Assembly (NCBI GenBank): GCA_019828565.1
Contig: JAHDYR010000064.1
Coordinates: 744,001 to 808,000, forward strand
DNA: 64,000 nt
Source: Carpediemonas membranifera
Taxonomy: Eukaryota > Fornicata
Direction: 5' to 3'
Shown here: in pieces, positions 21,101-31,175 of the stretch
How positions within the stretch are numbered: the stretch's first letter is position 1
Layout of the letters: each line of letters opens with the position of its first letter
Translations under genes and position numbers: made by a program
Notes under the pieces: model-generated
Databases searched by the model: none
What the model was told of the DNA's origin: nothing
The model's input: only the letters and a program-made list of their open reading frames with translations

Positions 21101-22438
21101 CACAAGCCCATGCTGATGCTCGAGCTCGATGAGCATGGTGCCGATGCCGGCTACATCACCCGTATCGAGGCCTTCGCCGACGTCCTTTCCCAGACCAACG
21201 TCATCACATGGAACGCCAAGCCCCTCGACGTCAAGCCCTTCGACAAGGAGACCACCCTCAAGGACCGCATCATGTGGATCCCCATCATCCAGCCTGTCTG
21301 TGCTGAGCTCACGGCCGCCGTCATCCGCGCCTCTGGCCAGGACTGCCGCGTGCTCCCCCCTGAAACCGGCGACGTTTACGACCTCGGCCGTTCCCTCACC
21401 CGTGGCACTGAGTGCGTGCCCTGCCCCACTGTGCTCGGTGGCTTCCTCAACGTCATGCGCACCTGGCCCGACCAGAGCCAGAAGCACGCCATCCTCATGA
21501 CTGAGGCCCACGGCCCCTGCCGCTACGGCCAGTACCGTACCCTCCAGCGCGTTGTCCTCAACGAGCAGGGTTTCGAGGACGTCCCCATCGTCTACTGGTC
21601 GGCCCGCGACTCGTACGCCGCCGCTGAGGGCTACTCTCGCCGCATCATCTTCCAGGCTGTCTGCACCGGCGACCTTCTCGTTAAGATGCGCAACCGCGCC
21701 GCTCCCTACACCCGCACCCCCGCCGAGAAGCAGGAGGTCGAGGAGATGCTCGTTGAGTTCACCCGCCGTTGTGCTGACGCCTACGAGAACAACCAGCCTG
21801 CCCGCGTCAAGGACATCATCCGTGAGGCTGCCCGCCGCTTCAAGGCCAAGATGGACCCCTCGATGCCCCGCAAGCCCGTCGTCGGCCTCGTTGGTGAGAT
21901 TTACATCCGTACTAACAAGTACCTCAACCGCGACCTCGTCGGCGCCATTGAGGCGTGCGGCGGTGAGGCCTGGGCCGCTCCCATCGCCGAGTGGGTGCTC
22001 TACGCCGCCGCCATGGAGGGCTACAAGGGCAAGCGCAACAAGACCGCCATCATGGGCCGCGCTGGCACCTACATCAAGAACCTCTTCCTCTCCAAGGACT
22101 TCAAGGACATCTACGCTGCCGGTGCCGAGCTGATCTCCGACTCGCCCGAGTCTGACCCGCTCGAGACCATCAAGGAGGGCGCTGAGTACATGTCCCAGGA
22201 CTTCGAGGGTGAGGCCCTCTGCACAGTCGGCCGCGCCGTCGAGTTTATCAAGCACGGCGCCGCCCTCGTCGTTAACGTCACCCCCTTCGGCTGCATGCCT
22301 GGCAACATCACAATGGGTGTTTTTGAACGCGTTCAGGAGGAGCACAACGCCTCTATCGTGAACATGGTTTATGACGGCGACTCTGACATTAACGGGAAGA
22401 TCAACGTCTTCATGTCCAACCTTCGCCAGCGCGAGTAA
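18164..22438 (+). CDS. 2-hydroxyacyl-CoA dehydratase/activase fusion, BadF-BadF-DUF2229-HgdD type (one intron)
   Basis: Exons are 18164-19635 and 19666-22438, giving 1414 aa. Domain order: a first BcrA/BadF ASKHA ATPase domain (GIDLGGVGAH at residue 4; AAGTGSFLDEQ about 125); a second one (CGLDIGSTSTKALL about 327, FEIGGQDAKYI, CAAGTGSFVEE); a DUF2229-like region from about 680 (INRCLLTWEFYPLYRAVFEHLG); and an HgdD-like [4Fe-4S] region (GRPYNVYDSGAN about 877, GTECVPCPTVLGG about 1069). The activase hydrolyses ATP to drive an electron into the dehydratase. This long fusion is typical of anaerobic bacteria and its substrate is unknown. A bacterial origin by transfer is likely, yet the gene has an intron and strong host codon bias. 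Start ATG 18164 (MSCIGIDLGG) gives the family N-terminus. Confidence 0.92.
19636..19665 (+). other. intron, 30 nt (dehydratase fusion)
   Basis: 5' GTAAGT, 3' CTTACGTAG. It contains an in-frame TAA. Splicing joins PATSE-R to CTVFMQQD, the expected activase sequence. Confidence 0.93.
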
Positions 22439-22441
22439 GAC

Positions 22442-22448
22442 TGTAAAC
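22442..22448 (+). promoter_or_regulatory. TGTAAAC, candidate polyadenylation signal
   Basis: It begins 3 nt after the dehydratase stop codon. It resembles the Giardia signal AGTRAAY, and the same motif follows other stops in this window. Confidence 0.45.
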
Positions 22449-22863
22449 ATGATGCTTATTGGAGACTTGGGGTGTTGTGGGACTGGGCAGTTTTTTATGG
22501 TAGTCTCATCACTGTCAATGTTGCACGCACGGAGGGGGCGAAGGCCCTGGTGTGATCCGGGGTGAGGTACGAGGGGATGCAGTATCCTACCGCGGGATCT
22601 TTCACTCTGCTGACTTTATTGGTGACTTTTTATAGGTGTACAGCCCGGGGAGAGTGGCTGGGGGAATCTTGAACCCTAGGACAATGAGGACCTCGAGGCC
22701 CCCCGCCCAGGACGGACATAAATTTCTTCCTTCCTTTCTTTCACTGTCAATGTTGCTTGTGTGATGCAACGTAACCCGTGCCAATTGGGCCGATTGCGCC
22801 CACTACCCCCGGTTCATCTCGGAGGACAATAAGGGAATAAATGAATTTATACAGACTCGTCCA
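22449..22863. other. intergenic between convergent genes, nothing recognised
   Basis: About 415 bp between the stops of the dehydratase and cysteine desulfurase genes. No ORF, RNA gene or repeat was found. Confidence 0.6.
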
Positions 22864-24117
22864 CTAGTGGCTGGCCCACTTGATCTGGCTGATATCGATG
22901 CCCTCCTGGACCATCTCGTACAACGGCGACAGCTCCCGCAGCCGCCCCACCGTACCTGCCAGATGTTCGAGTGTGAAGTCGACCTCATCCTCGGTGCTGA
23001 ACCGCCCGAGCCCCATCCTCAAGCTCGTGTGGGATTGGTCAGCGGGCACACCCAGCGCGTGCAGCACGTAGCTCGGTTCGAGAGAGGCCGAGGTGCAGGC
23101 AGACCCGGAGGAGACGGCGACGTCGTGGAGGCCCATGATAAGGGACTCGCCCTCGACGTACGAGAACGAGACGTTGAGGTTGCCGACGTAGCGCTTGGTA
23201 GGGTGTCCGTTCAGAGTCACATGCGGGATACGGCGCTGGATGCCCGTCCACAGCTTGTCCGCGAGGCTTGAGATGTGTCTGTGGTCGCGGTCCATTTCCC
23301 CCTCGGCTAGCTCCGCCGCCCGCCCCAGTCCCACAGCAAGGGGCGTCGCGACAGTGCCAGAGCGGATGCCACGCTCCTGCCCGCCGCCCGAGATGACCGG
23401 GGCGAGGCGGATGCGAGGTCTGCGGCCGACGAAGAGGGCACCGACGCCCTTGGGGCCGTAGATCTTGTGGCCAGAGATCGACATGAGGTCCACGTGCTGG
23501 CGGACCACGTCCAGGGGGATCTTACCGAAGCCCTGGGCCGCGTCGGTGTGGAATACGACGCCGTGCTTGCGACAGAGGGTGCCGATGGCCTCGAGGTCCT
23601 GGATGACGCCGATCTCGTTGTTCACGGCCATTACAGAGACAAGGGCCGTGTCAGGGCGCTTTTCGAGGATCTCCCTGAGGTCGTTAGGGTCTACTATGCC
23701 CTGGTCGTCGACGGGGACGTAGGTCACGTCGAAGCCGCGGGCCTCGAGGTAACGGACAGACTCAAGGACGCATTTGTGCTCGAGATGGGTCGTGACGATG
23801 TGCTTGCGGCCCTTGCGCTCAGCCTGAAGTGCTGCGCCCTTGATGGCAATGTTGTTTGACTCCGTAGCACCACTGGTGAAGACAATGTCCTTGGGAGAGG
23901 CGTGGATAACCGACGCAATGTGCGCGCGGGCATCCTCGACAGCCTCAGAAGCTTCCCATCCCATGGTGTGTGTCCGTGAGTGGGGATTGCCGTATTGTTC
24001 AGTGAGAAAGGGCATCATGGTGTCTAAAACTCGGGGATCAAGAGGAGTTGTCGCCTGGAAGTCCAAGTAGATAGGACGAATGACATTCTTGGCCGCATTA
24101 GTGGTATTGCTTAGCAT
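22864..24117 (-). CDS. iscS: cysteine desulfurase IscS/NFS1, organellar type
   Basis: This PLP enzyme removes sulfur from L-cysteine for Fe-S cluster assembly. In metamonads it works in mitochondrion-related organelles or the cytosol. The 417-aa product has the PLP lysine (SGHKIYGPKG), the His of THLEHKC, and the active-site Cys loop SSGSACTSASLEPSYVL, so it is group I IscS. The C-terminus (DISQIKWASH) matches the conserved IscS tail. ATG 24117 gives a short leader (MLSNTTNAAKNVIRP) before YLDFQATTPLDPRV. The frame is open to ATG 24231, which would add 38 residues that could be an organellar presequence. Confidence 0.93.
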   Translation of the reverse strand: MLSNTTNAAKNVIRPIYLDFQATTPLDPRVLDTMMPFLTEQYGNPHSRTHTMGWEASEAVEDARAHIASVIHASPKDIVFTSGATESNNIAIKGAALQAERKGRKHIVTTHLEHKCVLESVRYLEARGFDVTYVPVDDQGIVDPNDLREILEKRPDTALVSVMAVNNEIGVIQDLEAIGTLCRKHGVVFHTDAAQGFGKIPLDVVRQHVDLMSISGHKIYGPKGVGALFVGRRPRIRLAPVISGGGQERGIRSGTVATPLAVGLGRAAELAEGEMDRDHRHISSLADKLWTGIQRRIPHVTLNGHPTKRYVGNLNVSFSYVEGESLIMGLHDVAVSSGSACTSASLEPSYVLHALGVPADQSHTSLRMGLGRFSTEDEVDFTLEHLAGTVGRLRELSPLYEMVQEGIDISQIKWASH

Positions 24118-24552
24118 TGTTGTGTTGCCACGTTTTGCAACTAGGTACCACGACAAATCGACTGCTGCCGACTTGCCGAGTCGGGATTCGATTGAAGTCA
24201 GCGCTGATTCAGGTAGCCTGGTTCCCACCATCACTGTATGAGCTGCACCAGGTGCCTCGTTTTGTCGACCACAGCCGGGGTGGAGCTTCCGTGCCAGCTC
24301 AGATCCGTCCGGGATGTCCGTGGTTGCAGCCCCCGCCTAGCAGCGGTAGACGTTGAAGATGGTATAGTTGTCGGATGAGAGCATCCGCGACCTCTCCCAG
24401 CCTGTGGCAAGGTGCACATTCGCGTGTCAAGGTAACATCAATGAGTTGACCTTGCCGACAGTACACTCGGCAGTACAGTCCACCCGAGACGTTTATAACG
24501 GGAACTGAAAGAGAATAATACTAGTAATGCTATCGTAATCGCATGAGTGCCG
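24118..24552. other. intergenic, nothing recognised (may hold a 5' extension of iscS)
   Basis: The stretch 24118-24231 is an open in-frame extension of iscS. The rest has no convincing ORF or RNA gene. Confidence 0.5.
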
Positions 24553-26880
24553 CTAGAACCCGGCGCGTGTCTTCTTCCGCTTCTTCGGGACGTCCTTCCT
24601 CACGACGACCGTCTTCACGCTCTGCGTGGCCATGCCTGCCCCCTGCGACAAGACAGGCTGTGACCCCTGACTGCCGATCAGTCCCTGGGACACTGCTTGG
24701 ATGGATGGCAGTGACTCTGGCAGAGTCGCCATGTGAGACCGTCTTGGGGCTGTGCGGGCCGACTCGGGACAGTCGACCGGGAGGGGGTCACTGGCCATGG
24801 GGGCAAGGTCATGGGCTGATGAGACGGCCTGTGCGACCGGGGGGACGGGGATGGCACTGTCGTCTTCTTCGAGGGCGTCTACAACAGTGTTGGCCACGAA
24901 GAGGTCGTCATATGGCACAGCACCACTATAGCGGGCGGCCTCGAGCTCATTGTTGTGGTACACACACCCTCTAGCAAGGTACTGCGCCTCGGTGACACCT
25001 TTGATCGCCCGCTCCGTGGAGAATTGAATAGGGGTGTTTGAACTGAAGTCCCCACTTCGGATTGCTTCAAAGTCCTCAGCAGTTGGTCGGAACACAAGAG
25101 GATGGCGCTTACGGCGACGGAGATCAGATATTACATCCACATCCTTGTCGGCTCGGCTCTGAGTCGCCTGCTGAGTCGCCAACTCGATCATCTGGGACAG
25201 ACCCATCGATTGCGGCTGGAGGGGTTCCACGTCAGTCTCAGTTTCACTTTGGGACTCATGACTCGATTCGTTGGACTTTGACCTTTGTCTGACGCTTTGG
25301 TAGATTCCGCCGTCGCCAAGGTAGTCCAGGAGAGCGTCGTATCGTGGCCGAGCCCAGCTGCCGCGGGAGAACACAATGACCGGATCTATCGGACCAATAG
25401 ATTTGATCCGAATATCACCCGAATCCGCAGATACACTGGGGACATCCACACCATCCAACATCGCCTTGAACTTGGGTGTGTGTCTCCAACACTTGATATC
25501 GACCAGACCTCTGTGTGCCTTCATCATGGCTTTTAGCCCCCCCTGCTGCCGGTTAGCTAACAATGGGGGGAACTCTTCGAGCTGCTGGTCCGGCACGTCT
25601 GGGTCGACCTCCACGAAAGCGAACGAGACCGGGGTGTTCCCTTGCACTAAACTGCCCCTGATCCAGACGACCTGGCCGTTCCCGTAGCCGACAAAGAGGG
25701 ACAGACGGTCATCCTGTCCCACCTGCATGCCGAGCCCCATCACCCTGGCGTTGTATGCACTTGTCCAGGCAGCCGTCTTGTTGCCTGAGTCCGGCAGCGT
25801 GGGTAGGGGAAGGGCGAGGAAGCCGCTCGTCTGGCCATCTTTTTCAATCAAAAGATGCACCTGGTGTCCGTTGGTGACAGCGACAACGGTGCCGATAGAG
25901 CATGGGGCGGTCCGAATAAAGTAAGGGCCACCTGTCACGGGCAGGTTGTGGTCAGACTCTGCTCCAGTCATGTCATTAAACAGGCTGGTTTTGGTCAGGA
26001 GATAGTCGCCGCATGCAGCAACAGGCGAGGTATGCCAGCGCAGAGCAGTGTATTCCGTCTCACCATTCGGAGCTTCGTCACAAATAACTCTGTGAACTAT
26101 CTTCCGTGATGAGAAATAAATGTCAACAGTGCGGTGGGCGACCTCCGTCATGATGAGTCCCACAGTGGTCGGTAGTTGGAGCTGGGGGACGACCATGGCA
26201 TCCTCGCCGTCTTTCGCGGTCGGGCGAGGGATCAGCGCGGAGTTGATCCAATCTGTAGATCCAAACGCGATCCAAAGATCGTCCCAATCATTCGTGGCGA
26301 GGGGAACCACCGAGTGAGCGTCTAGGGAGAACTCAGGCCCGGCTATGGCGCGGATAGAGTCACTGCGCCGGGAGACCCTGATGGTTCCCACGGTCCCCTC
26401 CGTCGATCTCGTGAGAAAGAGGCCGGGAAGAAAGGTGGTCAGCTGGACAATAGGGCTGGCCACAGTCACCTGTGTCGTGCAGAGTGTCTCCTCGTCCTGG
26501 ATGAGGCAAAGGACGACGGTTGTTGAGTCCTTTCCCGTTACGGCGGCCAATAGAGTCGGGGGTTCGAGGGAAGGGTCCTCCTTCCGCCTCTTGGTGAAGG
26601 AGTGGCATGCTACTGTGCATACATCCCTGTGATAGTCGTCCATACGGGGCACATGAGCCGTGACGCCGACGTCTTCGGCCCTCCAGGCACCAATCAGTGT
26701 CGTGGACAGAGTTTCAACCATGGTGATGCTCGGTAACACTCCAGGAGCTACTTTTCCAGTCACAAACTGGGGTGCGAACATCATACCATGCGTCAGAGAG
26801 GCGAGCATGCCAAGATCAGCCGTGTGCTTCGTAAGTTGGACAGGTGAAACAAACGTCGACTCTAGGGCCCTTCTCTTCAT
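24553..26880 (-). CDS. candidate RNA polymerase I initiation factor (TAF1C/Rrn6-like)
   Basis: The 775-aa product starts at ATG 26880. The N-terminal two thirds look like a degenerate beta-propeller (repeated hydrophobic strands, no catalytic motif). The last 250 residues are helical and polar and contain SQ-rich segments (GLSQMIELATQQATQSR, SQGSQPVLSQGAG). The extreme C-terminus is basic and ends KKRKKTRAGF. A propeller, SQ-rich tail and basic ending in GF are features of the Rrn6/TAF1C family of Pol I core factors. Overall sequence similarity is not evident to me, so this is a hypothesis. Otherwise it is an unknown nuclear protein, the basic tail being a nuclear localisation signal. Confidence 0.4.
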   Translation of the reverse strand: MKRRALESTFVSPVQLTKHTADLGMLASLTHGMMFAPQFVTGKVAPGVLPSITMVETLSTTLIGAWRAEDVGVTAHVPRMDDYHRDVCTVACHSFTKRRKEDPSLEPPTLLAAVTGKDSTTVVLCLIQDEETLCTTQVTVASPIVQLTTFLPGLFLTRSTEGTVGTIRVSRRSDSIRAIAGPEFSLDAHSVVPLATNDWDDLWIAFGSTDWINSALIPRPTAKDGEDAMVVPQLQLPTTVGLIMTEVAHRTVDIYFSSRKIVHRVICDEAPNGETEYTALRWHTSPVAACGDYLLTKTSLFNDMTGAESDHNLPVTGGPYFIRTAPCSIGTVVAVTNGHQVHLLIEKDGQTSGFLALPLPTLPDSGNKTAAWTSAYNARVMGLGMQVGQDDRLSLFVGYGNGQVVWIRGSLVQGNTPVSFAFVEVDPDVPDQQLEEFPPLLANRQQGGLKAMMKAHRGLVDIKCWRHTPKFKAMLDGVDVPSVSADSGDIRIKSIGPIDPVIVFSRGSWARPRYDALLDYLGDGGIYQSVRQRSKSNESSHESQSETETDVEPLQPQSMGLSQMIELATQQATQSRADKDVDVISDLRRRKRHPLVFRPTAEDFEAIRSGDFSSNTPIQFSTERAIKGVTEAQYLARGCVYHNNELEAARYSGAVPYDDLFVANTVVDALEEDDSAIPVPPVAQAVSSAHDLAPMASDPLPVDCPESARTAPRRSHMATLPESLPSIQAVSQGLIGSQGSQPVLSQGAGMATQSVKTVVVRKDVPKKRKKTRAGF

Positions 26881-27013
26881 ATTCTGGCTCAGTAGCCTCA
26901 ATAGAGAACTGCTGAGTGACAGTGAGCGATGAGATTGGCCTGTCCATCGCTCAATGTGACATAATCTGCACGTTTAAAAAACAGGCTTAATATCGATTTA
27001 AATGTGTATCATA

Positions 27014-28723
27014 TCATCCCGTGCTGCTTCTTACTACCGATCCATCTGGTGGGAACGTTTCATAATCACCCGACGGCCCTGTCCTGTAGCAGCCAGTGGC
27101 CACCAGCTTGTACGACGCCGTGTCGGGCATCTCCCCGCTGACGAGACAGTTGGACAGGTGGAGCTCCTTGAGACGGGGGAAGAACGACGCGACGACGTCG
27201 AGAGAGGTCTCCGCCTGCTCAAGGTAAAGCGTAGTTACCGCGTTGGGGGCGGGGAAGACATCAGCCGACGGAGGATCGAAGAACAGAGGCGTCTTTGACT
27301 GGAATCCGCAGGTTAACGTCGTCAGTCGGCCAAACTGGGACGCCATGGCCGCAATCCTGGTGCCGCAGTCGACTCGCATGGTCGGTAGAGAGCGGAGGAA
27401 CAGTCGCTCGAGTCTGGAGGTTGACTGGGTCGACCCGCCCGACTGAAGAGTGACCATGGCCATTGATCCGAATGGGTCGTCCCTGAACGATGCCGGGCTC
27501 GAACCCTGGCCCTGCCCGACACCTCTGGCAGCGGAGAGGAATGCTAGCAGGTCGCCCTCGTCTATGAGCTGGTCACAGTTGATGAACAAGTCAGACAGTG
27601 TCTCCCGGTACTTCTCCACCGCCGCTCTGACCGCGGTCCCGAGGTGGGGGGCGACCAGACCCTTCCAGTGTGCGATGTTCACCTTGAGGACCTTCTCGCC
27701 GGTCGGCCACTCAGCCCCGCTCCAACCGACGGGGTCCATGACAATCAGGGTGTCGATGTCGGGGTGTAGCGTCATCCGTTTCATATAAGAGTCGTTGAGG
27801 CGTAGCTTGCAGAGGAGGAACACCTTGAGGGCCCAGGCGCGGGCTATGGCGAGCAGGGTCTCTTGCTCCAGCTGGCCGAGGAGGTATATGATGGGCTTCA
27901 TCTTCTGCTCGATAAACTCGGGCGTCCCTTCGCTCATGGGCCGCCACGCCTCCTTGAACTGGGCCGTCATGACCAGGATGAGGTCCGTCATCGCCCTCAA
28001 GGGCACCGTATTACTACTACTACTGTCCTGCTCCATGCTCCGCTCGAACAAACTACTCACACCTGTCCGCTCCATCATGTCGTACCGGGCCACGGAGGTC
28101 GGCGGCACGGGCTCCTCCATTCTGGGTCTCTTGAGCTCCTGTACCCGCTGGATCTGGTCTCTGAGTGTGAAACCGTGTTCCCCGGGCTGCAGGAAGGGCT
28201 GGAACTCAATGTCGTTCAGGTCCATGTCGGGGAACGGGGTGTTTGAAATTGGCCCGGATCCAAGGGAAATGGGCGCAGGGTTGAACTCAAGCGTGTCCAT
28301 GGGCAGAGGCTCTTGCACCATCGACTGGATAGGGGCGGGGAACGTGACTGGCGGGTCGACGGGCTGAATGCCCTCCATATGGTACTGCTCGACGGGCTCC
28401 GGGGGCATGGAGGAAGAGGAGGTGAGGGGGGAAGTCTGCTGAGTCTCCCAGGGGCGTAGGAACTCGTTGTAGTGCTTCTTGAGCACGAAGCCAGCGTTCG
28501 TGACCGACTTTGGAAGATCAAGCTTCTTTGAAATCTCCTTCCACTTCTTTTCGCGAATAACTGCGTCAATGCCGCCTCTTTCACGGACCTCTTTGAGGAG
28601 TACGCCGAAATCGAGCTTCTGATGGCCAACAACGGGCCAACGCAAGTTTGGATTGTTCGCTCGAACACGCTCAAAGACGGCTATGTTGAATGGATCCGAT
28701 TCCACGGAATCTTTACCCTCCAT
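27014..28723 (-). CDS. ARID/BRIGHT domain protein
   Basis: The 569-aa product has an ARID DNA-binding domain at residues about 12-95: LDFGVLLKEVRERGGIDAVI, KKWKEISKKLDLP, then FVLKKHYNEFLRPWE. This matches the family consensus closely. A Pro/Met-rich linker (100-230) is followed by an unrecognised helical C-terminal region of about 300 residues. ARID proteins bind AT-rich DNA, often as SWI/SNF-type chromatin remodelling subunits. The C-terminus may be an armadillo-like fold (inference). It is on the same strand as its neighbours but has its own intergenic spacers. Confidence 0.85.
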   Translation of the reverse strand: MEGKDSVESDPFNIAVFERVRANNPNLRWPVVGHQKLDFGVLLKEVRERGGIDAVIREKKWKEISKKLDLPKSVTNAGFVLKKHYNEFLRPWETQQTSPLTSSSSMPPEPVEQYHMEGIQPVDPPVTFPAPIQSMVQEPLPMDTLEFNPAPISLGSGPISNTPFPDMDLNDIEFQPFLQPGEHGFTLRDQIQRVQELKRPRMEEPVPPTSVARYDMMERTGVSSLFERSMEQDSSSSNTVPLRAMTDLILVMTAQFKEAWRPMSEGTPEFIEQKMKPIIYLLGQLEQETLLAIARAWALKVFLLCKLRLNDSYMKRMTLHPDIDTLIVMDPVGWSGAEWPTGEKVLKVNIAHWKGLVAPHLGTAVRAAVEKYRETLSDLFINCDQLIDEGDLLAFLSAARGVGQGQGSSPASFRDDPFGSMAMVTLQSGGSTQSTSRLERLFLRSLPTMRVDCGTRIAAMASQFGRLTTLTCGFQSKTPLFFDPPSADVFPAPNAVTTLYLEQAETSLDVVASFFPRLKELHLSNCLVSGEMPDTASYKLVATGCYRTGPSGDYETFPPDGSVVRSSTG

Positions 28724-28862
28724 AAGCGAGGTGAATCGTGCGTTCGGATGCAGCAGGGCACTGTCGTGACATAAACTGCGAAATGATCAATTTCCAGATC
28801 GATTCAGTGATTGATTCAAATCTGCGAATGCATCCCACTGTCCGAGGAACTACTAGTTTATC

Positions 28863-30905
28863 TCACAGTCTGAGCACCCTCAGCAGCCCCAGCCTACCCG
28901 CCGAGACGTACCGCTGCTTGGTCCCCACCGCCGACCCTGCTCTGCGGACCCTGTGAATGAGGTACAGGAGCACCGATGCCACCCGCCGGGCACTCGCGGG
29001 GTCTGGCAGGAGGATTTGGGTCACCCCGGTGGTTGTAAATACAGTTAGCAATGCGGGGTGACTCGTGAGGGCCGGACCCTTCTTGGTGAGGGTAATTGGC
29101 TCAGACGACAGGCCATAGACCACACGCACGATTGACTCCACCGGAGTCGGCTTTTTGCCAAGGAAAACCGTCGGTTTCGCGCCGACGGCAAGCTTTTTCT
29201 TTTCCTTCTCCGGGGTGGCTCTTACAAGGTCAAGTGGCCACATCTCGAACGGCACGACCACCTTGACAGTGAGCGACTGCCCATCCTTCTTCCCTCCAAC
29301 TGTCTTGGCCTTCAGCCCGACCGAGCAGGCATCAAATGCTTCCCGCGACGGCCCTGCCAACCGTCTCGTCTTGCCCACTTCCGGACGCGGAGTCAACATT
29401 GGAGTCGGAGGCCTCTGGGGGATTGGGACCGGGGCCTCCTCGTCGACGACGGCCGTCTTGGGTGACACGCTGAGCTTAGAAGGCGGTACTGGCCTCGGCG
29501 TCCTAGCCTGCACAGGACCGTCGGGCGGGGCATGCCGCTGTGGCTTGGGTGGTGATCTTTCCGGCGGTCTGGAAAGCACCGGGCTGGTAGACTCATCCAG
29601 TGCAATCGGTACAACAGGATCGGCCGGGGGTCTGGCTGGGGGCTCCTCAACGGACACCACCGGGGAGGGGGAGGGCCGAGTCAGGCGCTGGGGTACAGGT
29701 TGGGGCTGCAGCTCGGGGCGTGGCTCAGCTGGTGTCCGTGTGTCCGCGTGGGCAGGCTTGCTCGGGGATCTGCGGAGTCTGTCTGGCGTGGCTGTCCTCG
29801 CCGATGACAAGGCCGCTCTGGGGCTGGCGTTTGCGTTCTGGTTGGGCCGCCAGGGCTTCATCGCCTCCCTTCTCTCGTCCTCCGTTAGTGATTCGTTCAG
29901 ACTGTCGCCCATGAGCTTCGAGAGCGTCGTCTTCCATGATGCGAGCGGTGCTACGTCCAGGGGCTTGTAAATACTGCTCCCAGACCGGGGCCTCCCCTCA
30001 GACCGGGCGGGGGAGACCCCTTCAACCCGCCCCCTCCCTTCCATGCCGGTCCTCGGCCGCGACATCCTCAGCGGGGGCACGGGCTGGGGTTCTTGGGGCT
30101 GTTTAGCCCTTCCAGTGCTCCTGGCACTGCCCTGAGGCCCTGAAGAGGAGGAGGCGAGGGACTGGTTGCTGTTTTTCCTCCAGGAGGCCGAGGGCGAGAT
30201 TCCTGCGGCCAGGCGTGGGAAGAACGTGTCCTGGGACGTTGCCTCGCGCACCACGTCCTCTGCCAGGAGCACGGGCTGGGGGCTGTGATCTACGTCCCTC
30301 TTGGCGTTCTGTGTCTTCGCTTTGAGCTGAGTATCATACAAATTCATTGCCTCTCTCTTCGTCTTGGGCGACTTCAGCGGCTCGGGCGATTCATCAGCCA
30401 GCTCGGTCGCTCGCAAGAGGAGGCCTGCGATGTGGACGTGGTGCTGCCCCTCTTTCCCCTGGAAGGAGAGGAACATGTGCTTGGGATAGGGCCCGGGGGG
30501 GAGAGGGAATGAAGCGACGCTGCTGTCGTTGATGTCCGCTACTGCCGGGCCTACGGGTATGCGCATGAAGTCTTTGTAGTCGGTGTTGTCCTCAGAAGCA
30601 GTGATTATGAGCTGGTTGGGGGCTACTTGGAGGTCTTCAGCATACTTCAGGAGAATTTCGGCAGAAACGGCGCGCTTCGCAACTGCTGGACGGAGGCGAA
30701 GAGTTGTGTGTGCTGATACTATAGTTCCACGCTCCGCAAGTGTTGGAATCAGCGCTGCTCGCCACAAGGGAGGCACATCTTTCCGCGGCTCCAAACCAGC
30801 AGGATGGAGCTGCGAACGAGACCGAATAATGTCCCATGCACCCGTTCCCGATGACGTAAGCACGTCATCCACTAGATTAATGCCTTGCTTGCTTCCATTT
30901 TTCAT
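28863..30905 (-). CDS. unknown Pro-rich protein
   Basis: 680 aa from ATG 30905. The N-terminal 190 residues look folded (mixed beta strands, FPLPPGPYPKHMFLSFQGKE). Residues about 230-510 are low-complexity Pro/Ser/Arg-rich and probably disordered. The last 150 residues again look folded, with beta strands and a final helix (SARRVASVLLYLIHRVRR) as in a PH-like domain, which may bind membrane lipids or proteins. I recognise no family. It ends at TGA followed by GATAAACTAG, like other 3' ends here. Confidence 0.6.
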   Translation of the reverse strand: MKNGSKQGINLVDDVLTSSGTGAWDIIRSRSQLHPAGLEPRKDVPPLWRAALIPTLAERGTIVSAHTTLRLRPAVAKRAVSAEILLKYAEDLQVAPNQLIITASEDNTDYKDFMRIPVGPAVADINDSSVASFPLPPGPYPKHMFLSFQGKEGQHHVHIAGLLLRATELADESPEPLKSPKTKREAMNLYDTQLKAKTQNAKRDVDHSPQPVLLAEDVVREATSQDTFFPRLAAGISPSASWRKNSNQSLASSSSGPQGSARSTGRAKQPQEPQPVPPLRMSRPRTGMEGRGRVEGVSPARSEGRPRSGSSIYKPLDVAPLASWKTTLSKLMGDSLNESLTEDERREAMKPWRPNQNANASPRAALSSARTATPDRLRRSPSKPAHADTRTPAEPRPELQPQPVPQRLTRPSPSPVVSVEEPPARPPADPVVPIALDESTSPVLSRPPERSPPKPQRHAPPDGPVQARTPRPVPPSKLSVSPKTAVVDEEAPVPIPQRPPTPMLTPRPEVGKTRRLAGPSREAFDACSVGLKAKTVGGKKDGQSLTVKVVVPFEMWPLDLVRATPEKEKKKLAVGAKPTVFLGKKPTPVESIVRVVYGLSSEPITLTKKGPALTSHPALLTVFTTTGVTQILLPDPASARRVASVLLYLIHRVRRAGSAVGTKQRYVSAGRLGLLRVLRL

Positions 30906-31175
30906 CGCTCTCGTCGTGTTGACCTCAGTGAATTTTTTCTCCGATCTACTCCGAGTCTAACCGCCATCAGAGGTCGCAGCGGCCGGGCTATGTCTGGCTA
31001 TGTAAGTTTCACGCCGGATATCTCTCAGTATCTCTCAATATCCCAGATTGCGTGTCTCACTCTGACTGACTCAGGAACTCAGTCGTCTATTATCCAGATA
31101 ACCGCTGACAAGTTATCTAACAGGCGCTATCAACCAGCTACATCGCCGACCTCCCAAAGTTTATCTCAAAACATC

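Noticed and set aside
19658-22450. 930-codon open frame on the minus strand, plus other long minus frames (18140-19651)
   Set aside because: They lie antisense to the dehydratase fusion. Strong GC3 bias removes stops from the opposite strand. The predicted proteins are repetitive Val/Gly/Asp/Leu-rich with no domain.
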